This document shows positions 24,955 to 33,501 of a DNA stretch of 64,000 nucleotides, piece by piece. The stretch lies in NCBI GenBank assembly GCA_002428215.1, contig DIUI01000067.1:1-64000 (forward strand), in the 5' to 3' direction. Numbering within the stretch: the stretch's first letter is position 1; each line of letters opens with the position of its first letter. Source of the stretch: Prolixibacteraceae bacterium UBA6162 (lineage in GTDB: Bacteria; Bacteroidota; Bacteroidia; Bacteroidales; Prolixibacteraceae). Under the pieces are notes generated by a model, which was not told the origin of the DNA, did not search any database, and was given only the letters and a program-made list of their open reading frames with translations. The position numbers and the translations under genes were made by a program.

Positions 24955-26262
24955 TCAATTCTGACGGATAATTTTTGCACCTATTGCGTTTAATCGTACA
25001 TCAATCGATTCATATCCGCGATCGATTTGCTCGATGTTGTCGATGGTGCTGGTTCCTTTGGCCGAAATGGCTGCAATGAGCAAAGCGATTCCTGCACGTA
25101 TGTCGGGCGAAGTCATACGGGTTGCGCGCAGCGGATATTTCTTATCGATGCCAATTACCGTTGCCCGGTGTGGATCACATAAAATAATCTGCGCCCCCAT
25201 ATCGATGAGTTTGTCGACAAAGAATAGCCGGCTTTCAAACATCTTCTGATGTATAAGCAAACTGCCGCGGGCTTGTGTTGCCACTACCAAAAATACGCTG
25301 AGTAAATCGGGTGTTAATCCCGGCCATGGAGCATCGGCGATGGTCATAATTCCACCTTCGAGGTAGCTCTCAATTTCGTAGTGCTGATTGGCCGGGAGAT
25401 AGAGATCATCGTTCTTTTGCTCTATCTTGATGCCAATTTTGGCAAAGCTTGAAGGTATAACCCCAAGATGCTCAATACCAGCATTCTTGATGGTTAATGG
25501 AGAGCCGGTCATAGCGGCTAAGCCAATAAAACTTCCCACCTCAATCATGTCGGGCAGAATAGTGTGGGTGCAACCTTTGAGTGAATTCACACCTTCAATG
25601 TGAAGCAGGTTAGAACCAATTCCTGAAATCTGGGCACCCATAGATACGAGCATGGAACATAGTTGCTGAATATAGGGCTCGCAGGCAGCATTGTAAAGGG
25701 TAGTGGTACCCTCGGCCATTACTGCTGTCATAATGATATTTGCGGTTCCGGTTACCGAAGCTTCATCAAGCAAAATATAAGTTCCACTGATTTTCGGTGC
25801 CAGCACCCTGAAGCTTTTGGATGTATCGTCGAACGAATAGCTTGCACCCAGTTTGGCAAAACCATGAAAGTGTGTGTCGACACGACGACGTCCGATTTTG
25901 TCGCCACCTGGTTGTGGTATTATAGCTTTGCCAAAACGTGCCAGCATTGGACCAACTAGCATAATGGACCCCCTTAAGCTTACAGCTGCTGCAAAGAATG
26001 CGGGCGATTCCATCCGATCCGGGTTGGCTTTTGCGGCGTTGAACCGGTAGCTACCCCGACTGAGCCTAACTACTTCTACATTCAGCGCTCTTAAAAGGTC
26101 GATAAGAACCAAAACATCGCGAATTTCAGGAATGTTGTTCAGAGTAACCTCTTCAGAAGTGAGCAGTGTGGCACAAATTACCTGCAGTGCTTCATTTTTT
26201 GCTCCCTGGGGCTCTACAGTGCCCGAAAGCGTGGTGCCCCCTTCGACTATAAACTTGGCCAT
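24955..26262 (-). CDS. murA: UDP-N-acetylglucosamine 1-carboxyvinyltransferase MurA
   Basis: This 435-aa enzyme transfers enolpyruvate from PEP to UDP-GlcNAc, the first committed step of peptidoglycan synthesis. Lys22 (GAKNEAL) is present. The catalytic loop reads QPGGDKIGRR, so Asp121 stands where E. coli has Cys115, the target of fosfomycin. An Asp at this place keeps activity but gives intrinsic fosfomycin resistance in other MurA proteins. It lies in a minus-strand run with the DUF4290 gene (68 bp upstream). Confidence 0.95.
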   Translation of the reverse strand: MAKFIVEGGTTLSGTVEPQGAKNEALQVICATLLTSEEVTLNNIPEIRDVLVLIDLLRALNVEVVRLSRGSYRFNAAKANPDRMESPAFFAAAVSLRGSIMLVGPMLARFGKAIIPQPGGDKIGRRRVDTHFHGFAKLGASYSFDDTSKSFRVLAPKISGTYILLDEASVTGTANIIMTAVMAEGTTTLYNAACEPYIQQLCSMLVSMGAQISGIGSNLLHIEGVNSLKGCTHTILPDMIEVGSFIGLAAMTGSPLTIKNAGIEHLGVIPSSFAKIGIKIEQKNDDLYLPANQHYEIESYLEGGIMTIADAPWPGLTPDLLSVFLVVATQARGSLLIHQKMFESRLFFVDKLIDMGAQIILCDPHRATVIGIDKKYPLRATRMTSPDIRAGIALLIAAISAKGTSTIDNIEQIDRGYESIDVRLNAIGAKIIRQN

Positions 26263-26330
26263 TGGGACGGTATTTGTGGTTGGTGTTGGATCATGGATCA
26301 GTGTCGGACGGTTAGGGGTATTTTATCGTA

Positions 26331-26954
26331 TCAATGCCGTTTCTGCTGGCCTCCTTTTTTGTTTTGTTTTGGTTTCTGGTAGGTTTGTTTGGCTGGCAAT
26401 GCTTTCACATCGGCCAGTTCCATTCCCGACGCTTTAAGGGCTCCGTTCGAAATGGTCAGCAGTTCTTCAAATATCAGCGCATCATCAACCGAATCTTTGT
26501 TCCACGTAAGGTAGAGTTTCTTCATGTGGCTCGCTATCTGGTAGATCAGAACATCTTTTTCAGGCCCGTCTTCGTACTCGGTTGCTTTGTTAATAAGCAA
26601 ATCCATGGTCTTGCCATAATAGCGGTACTTGAGTTTGCTCTGCTGATAGGGAACCCGATTGGGTTTCTCAGTCAGTATTTCCGGCGACGGGGGCGCGTAT
26701 GGGTAATCAATATCGAGTTTGAATTGGGTCATAATGGCCAAATGATCCCATAGCTTGTGCTTGAAATCGGGTACATCCCGCAAATAGGGATATAACGATC
26801 CCATTACATCAATGATTGCACGGGCTGCTCGGTTTCGGGTATCACGGTCGTCGATCTGCATGAGCAGGTCAACCATATTGTGAACGTTTCGGCCATATTC
26901 GGGTAGGGCAAGTTTGGGCCGACTGGTATTGTAATCTTTTGAATCGATTTGCAT
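26331..26954 (-). CDS. DUF4290 family protein
   Basis: This 207-aa cytoplasmic protein matches DUF4290, a Bacteroidota family commonly placed just before murA. Recognisable parts are LPEYGRNVHNMV, PYLRDVPDFKHKLWDHL and the Lys/Gln-rich C-terminal tail (about 185-207). The function is unknown; the conserved link with murA suggests a cell-envelope or division role. Confidence 0.88.
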   Translation of the reverse strand: MQIDSKDYNTSRPKLALPEYGRNVHNMVDLLMQIDDRDTRNRAARAIIDVMGSLYPYLRDVPDFKHKLWDHLAIMTQFKLDIDYPYAPPSPEILTEKPNRVPYQQSKLKYRYYGKTMDLLINKATEYEDGPEKDVLIYQIASHMKKLYLTWNKDSVDDALIFEELLTISNGALKASGMELADVKALPAKQTYQKPKQNKKGGQQKRH

Positions 26955-26997
26955 AAAATTGCAGTTGTTATGAAGATATTATAAGTGGGGTTGTGTG

Positions 26998-27031
26998 CAA
27001 AAGTAGTGTTTTGTGCTATTTGCGCAACAAA
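26998..27031 (-). promoter_or_regulatory. Promoter of the DUF4290-murA unit
   Basis: On the minus strand TTTG (complement of 27028-27031) precedes TACTTTTG (complement of 26998-27005) by 22 bp. It lies 44 bp upstream of the DUF4290 start. Confidence 0.55.
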
Positions 27032-27104
27032 ATTACGACAATTAATGCGGTTCAGCAAATAGAGTAACTGCTTCATTGGCAATCGATGCCGGGGAGTTAC
27101 TGAT

Positions 27105-29438
27105 TCATTCAATCACTTTTAGGCGGGCAAAGCGCAGCAGGAGTACTTTCTGACCGGCATTATGAAAGAAGATGGTAGCCTTGGTGTCGGGGCCCGATCC
27201 CTCGGTTTGTAAAACTTTACCCTGACCATATCTTTGGTGTTCAACCTTGCTGCCCGGTACTATCTTTTCGAAACTGTCGGCCTGAAAGTTACTTGAGGCT
27301 GCCGAAACCTGATTTAGTTGGGTGAGCTTCCGCTCTATTGAGTTTTTCATGGTCTCGTCGATGCTGGTTAGTTTTCGCGGAGCCGATTTTTGAAAAAACT
27401 GTCCGGTATTTTCCTGCGACGGGAACTGTCGTGATCCTGATATTACTCTCGACGGTTGTTTTAATAATCCGGCGTTTTCGATATAAGCCGGGTCAATTTC
27501 ATACAAGAATGAGCTGGGGCGACAGTTCTCGGGTTTGCCCCATTTGTAGCGCTGATGGGCGTACGATAAATAGACCTGCTCTTTGGCCCGGGTAAGTGCC
27601 ACATAAAAAAGGCGGCGTTCTTCTTCCAGCTGGGTTTTGGTTAAATTGCCACCACCCTGCTGACTGGGGAAAAGGTTCTCTTCAAGTCCAACGAGAAAAA
27701 CATGCCCGAATTCGAGACCTTTGGCCGAATGGACAGTCATGAGGGCGACTTTATTCCGGTCCTCCTCCTTTTCGTTATCCTGGTCGGTTAGCAAAGCTAC
27801 GTCCTGCAAATAGGCGTCCAGTCCTGATGGTTCACCCTCTTCGAGTGCCGAAAGTGAAAACTCCTGAATCGCGTTGAGCAACTCTTCTATATTCTGGTAA
27901 CGGCTAACCCCTTCCGGCGAACGGTCGTTGTATAACTCCTTTAAAATTCCAGTATCGCGGGCAATATCTCTGGCCAGGGTATAAGCATCGCTAACGGTCA
28001 TCTGGTTTCGGTAGTGTTCGATTGAGTTATAGAACTGCAGGAGTTTCTCAACTGTACCCTTATTAAGATTGCCGGGGTTTTCGTGGGGAAGAACCCCGAT
28101 GGTATGCAGTATTGCACCGCTGTTGTCGAGTGCTGTTTTCTCGAGTTTGGCCAAAGTGGTTTGACCTATGCCTCTGGCCGGATAGTTGATAATGCGCTTA
28201 AGTGCTTCATTGTCTGCCGGGTTGATTACAACCCTGAAATAAGCCAGAAGATCTTTTACTTCCTTTCTCTGATAAAAGGAGAGACCTCCATAAATTTTGT
28301 AAGGAATGTTGCGTTTCCTCAGCGCTTCCTCAAATATTCGAGACTGTGCATTGGTTCGGTATAGAATGGCATAGTCGCTGTAGGCATTATGGAGTCGGGA
28401 GATGCTTCCCGATATGGTATGGGCAACGATGATGCCCTCTTCATTGTCGGTATGGGCGAGTTGCAACTGAATGAGAGCACCCTCCTCGCGTGAAGAGTAA
28501 ACCGCTTTGCGCAGCTGACGCTCGTTGTGAGAAATAATGCTGTTGGCAGCATTGACAATGGTTTGGGTAGAGCGATAATTTTGTTCCAGCCTGAAAACCT
28601 TGTGGTTTGGATAATCGTTTTGAAAATTGAGTATGTTTTCGATGCGTGCCCCTCTGAAGGCATAGATGCTCTGTGCATCGTCGCCCACCACACAGAGGTT
28701 GTGGTGGTTTTTTGCCAGATTGCTGATGATTAGGTATTGTGCATAATTGGTATCCTGGTACTCATCCACCAGTATGTAATCAAATTTTTGCTGATAACGC
28801 TCGAGAATATCGGGTCGGTCTGAAAAGAGCATATTGATTCTCATTAGCAGATCGTCGAAATCCATGGCCTTGTTCAGCATGCAACGACGATTGTATTCGC
28901 GGTAGATATCGGCAATTGAGGGCATCGACAATCCCCGGTCGAACTCTCTGATTTGATCGTTTTGACTGTATTCAAGCGGCGAAATGAGCTCGTTTTTGGC
29001 TTTTGAAATCCGACTGGCAACAACTCCGGTTCGGTAGATTTTATCGTCGAGCTGTAGGTCTTTGGTGATGGTCTTAATGAGATTTTTGCTGTCGGATGCA
29101 TCGTAAATGGTAAACTCGGAGGGGTAATTTATGGCCTCGTGTTCGATGCGCAAAATTCTGGCAAATAGGGCATGAAAAGTGCCCATCCATAGGTATCTGG
29201 AAGCCTGATCGCCGGCTACAGCATTGATCCGCTCCTTCATCTCGCGTGCTGCCTTGTTGGTGAAAGTCAGCGCCAGAATCGACGATGCTTTTACGCCCTG
29301 ATTGAGCAAATGCGCTATGCGGTAGGTCAGTACACGGGTCTTTCCCGATCCGGCACCGGCTATTATGAGTGCTGGCCCCTCGGTTCGGATTACCGCTTCG
29401 CGTTGCACACTGTTCAGATCGTCGAGATAGTTGGTCAT
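27105..29438 (-). CDS. UvrD/PcrA-type ATP-dependent DNA helicase
   Basis: This 777-aa superfamily 1A helicase unwinds DNA 3' to 5' in repair and replication. Motif I GAGSGKT (about 30-36), motif II VDEYQDTN, motif III GDDAQSIYAFRGA, motif IV-like FRLEQNYRS and motif VI VALTRAKEQVYLSYA are all visible. Length and a C-terminal Tudor-like segment (VEHQRYGQGKVL) are typical of PcrA/UvrD. Its stop lies 150 bp from the DUF4290 start on the same strand. Confidence 0.93.
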   Translation of the reverse strand: MTNYLDDLNSVQREAVIRTEGPALIIAGAGSGKTRVLTYRIAHLLNQGVKASSILALTFTNKAAREMKERINAVAGDQASRYLWMGTFHALFARILRIEHEAINYPSEFTIYDASDSKNLIKTITKDLQLDDKIYRTGVVASRISKAKNELISPLEYSQNDQIREFDRGLSMPSIADIYREYNRRCMLNKAMDFDDLLMRINMLFSDRPDILERYQQKFDYILVDEYQDTNYAQYLIISNLAKNHHNLCVVGDDAQSIYAFRGARIENILNFQNDYPNHKVFRLEQNYRSTQTIVNAANSIISHNERQLRKAVYSSREEGALIQLQLAHTDNEEGIIVAHTISGSISRLHNAYSDYAILYRTNAQSRIFEEALRKRNIPYKIYGGLSFYQRKEVKDLLAYFRVVINPADNEALKRIINYPARGIGQTTLAKLEKTALDNSGAILHTIGVLPHENPGNLNKGTVEKLLQFYNSIEHYRNQMTVSDAYTLARDIARDTGILKELYNDRSPEGVSRYQNIEELLNAIQEFSLSALEEGEPSGLDAYLQDVALLTDQDNEKEEDRNKVALMTVHSAKGLEFGHVFLVGLEENLFPSQQGGGNLTKTQLEEERRLFYVALTRAKEQVYLSYAHQRYKWGKPENCRPSSFLYEIDPAYIENAGLLKQPSRVISGSRQFPSQENTGQFFQKSAPRKLTSIDETMKNSIERKLTQLNQVSAASSNFQADSFEKIVPGSKVEHQRYGQGKVLQTEGSGPDTKATIFFHNAGQKVLLLRFARLKVIE

Positions 29439-29461
29439 TGTAATGGTTGGACGTTGGAGCG

Positions 29462-29477
29462 CAAAAATACAAAAGTA
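29462..29477 (-). promoter_or_regulatory. Two overlapping -7 candidates for the helicase gene
   Basis: On the minus strand TACTTTTG (29470-29477) and TATTTTTG (29462-29469) lie end to end, 24-39 bp before the start codon. No clear -33 box. Confidence 0.45.
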
Positions 29478-29532
29478 GTCAGGCGAACCCTACCTCACTA
29501 TGCGGAAGTTATTCACATCGTGGTTTGTTTTT

Positions 29533-29540
29533 TATCTTTG
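29533..29540 (+). promoter_or_regulatory. -7 element for the T9SS cargo gene
   Basis: TATCTTTG matches TAnnTTTG, 58 bp upstream of the ATG at 29599. Confidence 0.45.
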
Positions 29541-29598
29541 CACGAACAATTTAATCCGATTTATACGTTAATATTGCATTGATAAAGCCTTGAATACA

Positions 29599-30888
29599 AT
29601 GTTCAAATACCTTCGGCCGATTCCAGTGGTTGTTATATTCATGCTGGTTTTGGCGGCCTTTGGGGAGATAAATGCTCAAATATCAGCTCCCGGTGCCATT
29701 TATACTGAATCTACTTCGTACCCAGTCGCACCCACGTCAGATCCTATATATCTGTTTTGTGCTGCACCCGATGCTGCTGCAGGTGTGTTGCGGGCTGAAA
29801 GTGGCGCGTTGGTTGACCATCAGTTTCGCTGGGAGCGATTCAACCCTCAGTCGGGCGTTTTTGATGAGTATTTTGTGCAGACCGCTCTTATTTCTGAGAT
29901 TAGAAATCTTGCCGATGGTGGTTACCGGGTAACTATCACGGGTAGCGAAGTCAATGCGGTTTACACTGCCTGGGTTTTGAATTCCTGGTTTACCTTGTCT
30001 GCCAGTGTCGGGAATGTGACCTGTTTCTATTTCGATTTATCGGGAAGTATTACCGATCAGGCTCCCTTGGTTTATTACGATCTGGTAACTGCTGCTCCAA
30101 TTGTCCTGTCGTCGGGCATTACTTTTGAATGGCGCGAAGGGGATGTAATCCTCAACCGAAACCCTTCGTTCAGAATCAATGATCCACCCACTAAAAATAC
30201 TGATTATACATTCCATGCCTCCACTCGTTTTGGTTGTCAGGCCTCGGTAAAGGTAACCTACCAGTCGGTGGTTACCAAAGCAGCGTTTACTGCCTCCCCT
30301 ATGAGTGGTGAAGCTCCGCTAACGGTAAACTTTTCGAACAATTCGGAGAATGGCGATCGTTTTCAGTGGTTCTTCTTCAGGGATCTCGACCAGCTAAAAC
30401 AGTCGGCCGCGCCGGTCGACAGCTTTTTGACCTCCAATCCTTACGAAGATTTCAGTCCTGAGTTTACCTTCGAAAATTCAGGAACCTATATGGTAAAACT
30501 GGTGTCGGTGAAAACTTCCGATCTGAATTGCAAAGACACCCTGTACCTTGATAGCTACATAGTGGCCGACACTTCTTTTGTGCAGGCTCCCAATGTGTTT
30601 ACGCCCAACGGAGATGGCACGAATGATCATTTTGTTGTAAAATTCTGGTCGGTCAAAGAGGTGAAGATTTCGATTTTTAACCGTTGGGGCCAATTGGTAC
30701 ACAGGTATGAAGACAAAGATGTACGTGGATTTGAAAACACCTGGCTGGTTTCGGCCTGGGATGGAAATATGGGAGGGCGCGAAGCTTCCCCCGGAGTATA
30801 TTATTACGTTGTGGAGGCTATAGGCCGCGATAACCGTGAACGTTGGGCAAAAGGATTTGTGCATCTGTTTCGCGATGGGCGGCAGTAA
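29599..30888 (+). CDS. PKD-domain surface protein with type B T9SS sorting domain
   Basis: This 429-aa protein has a signal peptide (1-25, ending NAQ), a PKD-like domain (about 230-325, ASPMSGEAPLTVNFSNNSENG) and a C-terminal gliding-motility-associated type B sorting domain (about 335-429, APNVFTPNGDGTNDHF and FNRWGQLVH). This directs export by the type IX secretion system, to the surface or the medium. The central part is not recognised. The start is ATG 29599; a TTG nine bases upstream is in frame. Confidence 0.88.
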   Translation: MFKYLRPIPVVVIFMLVLAAFGEINAQISAPGAIYTESTSYPVAPTSDPIYLFCAAPDAAAGVLRAESGALVDHQFRWERFNPQSGVFDEYFVQTALISEIRNLADGGYRVTITGSEVNAVYTAWVLNSWFTLSASVGNVTCFYFDLSGSITDQAPLVYYDLVTAAPIVLSSGITFEWREGDVILNRNPSFRINDPPTKNTDYTFHASTRFGCQASVKVTYQSVVTKAAFTASPMSGEAPLTVNFSNNSENGDRFQWFFFRDLDQLKQSAAPVDSFLTSNPYEDFSPEFTFENSGTYMVKLVSVKTSDLNCKDTLYLDSYIVADTSFVQAPNVFTPNGDGTNDHFVVKFWSVKEVKISIFNRWGQLVHRYEDKDVRGFENTWLVSAWDGNMGGREASPGVYYYVVEAIGRDNRERWAKGFVHLFRDGRQ

Positions 30889-30942
30889 TTCCCATTTTTA
30901 TTTTAGTTGATTCATTCCCCCGTTAAGATACTTTAGTCAAAA

Positions 30943-30974
30943 AAAATGCCCCGTTGAGACCAACGGGGCATTTT
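30943..30974. terminator. Bidirectional terminator
   Basis: AAAATGCCCCGTTG / CAACGGGGCATTTT is a perfect 14-bp stem with loop AGAC. T-runs on both strands allow it to serve both the T9SS cargo gene and the convergent EF-G2 gene. Confidence 0.9.
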
Positions 30975-30991
30975 GCAATAGGACAGCACTA

Positions 30992-33148
30992 TTATTCTTC
31001 GTCTTGTTCTGCTTCGTATGCTTTGAGCAGTTCTTCCTGCACATCGGCAGGGACTTTCTCGTAGGAGCTGTAGGTCATTTTAAAGAGACCGCGACCTCCA
31101 GTAACAGAACTGAGCGAGGTGGCGTATTTGTCCATCTCCTTGAGTGGTACCTTGGCAGAGATTTTCTCAAATCCTTTTTCAGACCCCATACCCATAATTA
31201 AGGCACGGCGTCCCTGCAAGTCGCTCATAACATCTCCCATACGTTCGGCGGGTACCCATACTTCGAGGTCATAAATTGGCTCCAGAATTTTGGGTCCCGA
31301 CTTTTTGAAAGCCGCACTGAAAGCATTACGCCCTGCCAGTTTGAATGAAATTTCGTTGCTGTCGACAGGGTGCATCTTTCCATCGTACACATAAACAATT
31401 ATGTCGCGGGCATAGGATCCGGTTAGCGGGCCCTGCTCCATTTTCTCCATCAGACCTTTTAAGATTGCAGGCATGAACCGTGAATCGATCGATCCTCCAA
31501 CAATACAGTTCACGTAAAGTAGTTTCCCACCCCATGGCAGGGTGTGCTCCTGCACGTCGCGAACCGATAGTTTATATTCCTTGCCATCGAGCAAAAAGAG
31601 TCCTTTTGGGGCAACACCATCTTCGTATGGCTCAATAATCATGTGCACCTCCCCAAATTGTCCGGCGCCACCCGACTGCTTCTTGTGGCGGTAATCGGAT
31701 TGTGCGGGTTTGGTAATGGTTTCGCGATAGGGTATGCGGGGCTCTCTAAACTCGACATCTATTTTGTGTACATGGTCAAAATGCCATTTAAGGATGTTGA
31801 TATGGTATTCACCCTGATTGTGCACAATCAACTGGCGCAATTCCTTAGAATGTTCAACCACATAAGTCGGGTCTTCGAATTTGATGCGGTTAATAACTTC
31901 ACCTACTTTTTCATCGTCCGATTCGTTAACTGCTTTAACGGCAACCCGATGCCTTGGAATTTGGAATTTCATGGGTGCATACTGCAGCCCTGCTTCTTTT
32001 GTTGAGAGCGTTTGTCCCTGGCGGGTCTCTTTGAGTTTTACAGTACATCCTATATCGCCGGCTACCATTTCGGTAACTTTTACCCTGTTTTTTCCGGCAG
32101 ATGCAAAAATTTGTGAGATGCGTTCTTTTGCTCCGTTGTTGGTATTGGTAAGGTCGATGCCTTCGCTGATTTTGCCAGATTGCACTTTAAAATAGGTGAT
32201 TTCGCCCACATGCGATTCCACGGCAGTTTTAAATACAAAGAGGCTGGGGGTTTCGGTTTCGCTTATGGAAGGTTTTTTTCCGGCTACCACTTCTCGTTGC
32301 GGCTTATCGGCAGGATTTGGACCAACATTGGTGATGAATTGCATGAGTCTGCCTACACCGATATTTTTCTTGGCGCACACACAAAATACAGGAAACAGAT
32401 CGCGTTGAATCATTCCTATTTTCATTCCCTTTCGAATTTCATCTTCGGAAAGGGAGCCTTTGTCGAAATAGAGCTCCATGAGCGACTCCTCATTTTCAGC
32501 TGCCATTTCGATCAGAGCATTCTGCAGTTCTGAAGCTTTATCTTTTTCTGAATCCGGAATTTCCAGAATCTCCGGTTGTCCTCCATCCTTGCCATAACGA
32601 TAGAGCTTCATCATAAGCACATCTATAAAGGCATTGAATCCGGGACCGGTCTCAACGGGGTACTGAACTACGGTAACTTTGTTGCCAAACGAGGCACGAC
32701 ACTGGTCGAGTGCCTGGTCATAATTGGCATTTTCGTGATCAAGCTGATTGAATACTATCGCAAGGGGGGTGTGATGCTCCTCGGCATGCCGGGCGGCACC
32801 ATCGGTTCCTGCTTCGACCCCGTTGCTGGAGTTGATCATCAACAGACCCAAATCAGCCACCTCGAGCGACGAGGTTACAAATCCGTTCAGATCGTCCATA
32901 CCCGGAGTGTCGAGGATATTTATTTTTCTGTCGTTGTACTCGGCATACAATACCGCTGAATAAACCGAGTTGCCATATTCCTGCTCAATGGAGGTGTGGT
33001 CCGATACGGTATTTTTGGCCGTTACTTCTCCTCTGCGGTTAATTACTCCACCCTCCAGCAGCATGGCTTCTGCGAGGGTGGTTTTTCCACTGCCGGCATT
33101 ACCAATCAGGGCAATGTTCCGGATCTGTTCCGTTTTGTAATTTTTCAT
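30992..33148 (-). CDS. fusA2: Elongation factor G paralogue EF-G2 with degenerate GTPase centre
   Basis: This 718-aa protein has all EF-G domains. Its P-loop is GNAGSGKT (16-23) rather than AHIDAGKT. The G3 motif reads DTPGM (80-84), so the catalytic His of DTPGH is Met, and G4 reads NQLD (134-137) rather than NKMD. The switch I RGITI motif is lost (EQEYGNSV). A similar Bacteroides paralogue, EF-G2, was reported to support translation without GTP hydrolysis during starvation; this gene probably has the same role. The canonical fusA is at 36488. Confidence 0.9.
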   Translation of the reverse strand: MKNYKTEQIRNIALIGNAGSGKTTLAEAMLLEGGVINRRGEVTAKNTVSDHTSIEQEYGNSVYSAVLYAEYNDRKINILDTPGMDDLNGFVTSSLEVADLGLLMINSSNGVEAGTDGAARHAEEHHTPLAIVFNQLDHENANYDQALDQCRASFGNKVTVVQYPVETGPGFNAFIDVLMMKLYRYGKDGGQPEILEIPDSEKDKASELQNALIEMAAENEESLMELYFDKGSLSEDEIRKGMKIGMIQRDLFPVFCVCAKKNIGVGRLMQFITNVGPNPADKPQREVVAGKKPSISETETPSLFVFKTAVESHVGEITYFKVQSGKISEGIDLTNTNNGAKERISQIFASAGKNRVKVTEMVAGDIGCTVKLKETRQGQTLSTKEAGLQYAPMKFQIPRHRVAVKAVNESDDEKVGEVINRIKFEDPTYVVEHSKELRQLIVHNQGEYHINILKWHFDHVHKIDVEFREPRIPYRETITKPAQSDYRHKKQSGGAGQFGEVHMIIEPYEDGVAPKGLFLLDGKEYKLSVRDVQEHTLPWGGKLLYVNCIVGGSIDSRFMPAILKGLMEKMEQGPLTGSYARDIIVYVYDGKMHPVDSNEISFKLAGRNAFSAAFKKSGPKILEPIYDLEVWVPAERMGDVMSDLQGRRALIMGMGSEKGFEKISAKVPLKEMDKYATSLSSVTGGRGLFKMTYSSYEKVPADVQEELLKAYEAEQDEE

Positions 33149-33501
33149 CTTCTATAGATTTTCGGTTATCGTTGGCAAATCTCCCGCGGCGACTACCAGA
33201 TTACCACTTTTCTTTTGTGGTATTAAAGGATTACCGCTTTCGGAAAAATTCAGACCCTGGCAGGTTAACTGATTTCTGAAAACAAAGCGAGATGTGAAGA
33301 ATTTCCAATCCTCAAAAACAAACCAAGGCAGCCAAAAATAGCAATAATTTAATAACATTCGATCCGGCAGCCGAAGCGAAAATATGTTGTAGAGGCATAA
33401 ATACAGAGCGATTTATGCGGGCTGTAAGCACGAAAGCATGACTAGCCCCGACGAGGCAGGAGAGCCAGCCGATAACGAATTGGCAGCGGCTGTAATTTTG
33501 G
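33149..33501. other. Gene-free gap upstream of EF-G2
   Basis: No coding sequence is supported. On the minus strand TATTTTTG (complement of 33333-33340) could be a -7 element, giving EF-G2 a leader of about 180 nt. That leader contains a hairpin, TACCAC (33201-33206) with GTGGTA (33216-33221). A second stem, CAGCCG/CGGCTG, lies near 33465-33491 just past the AbgT stop. A long leader is suggestive of post-transcriptional control but is not proof. Confidence 0.4.
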
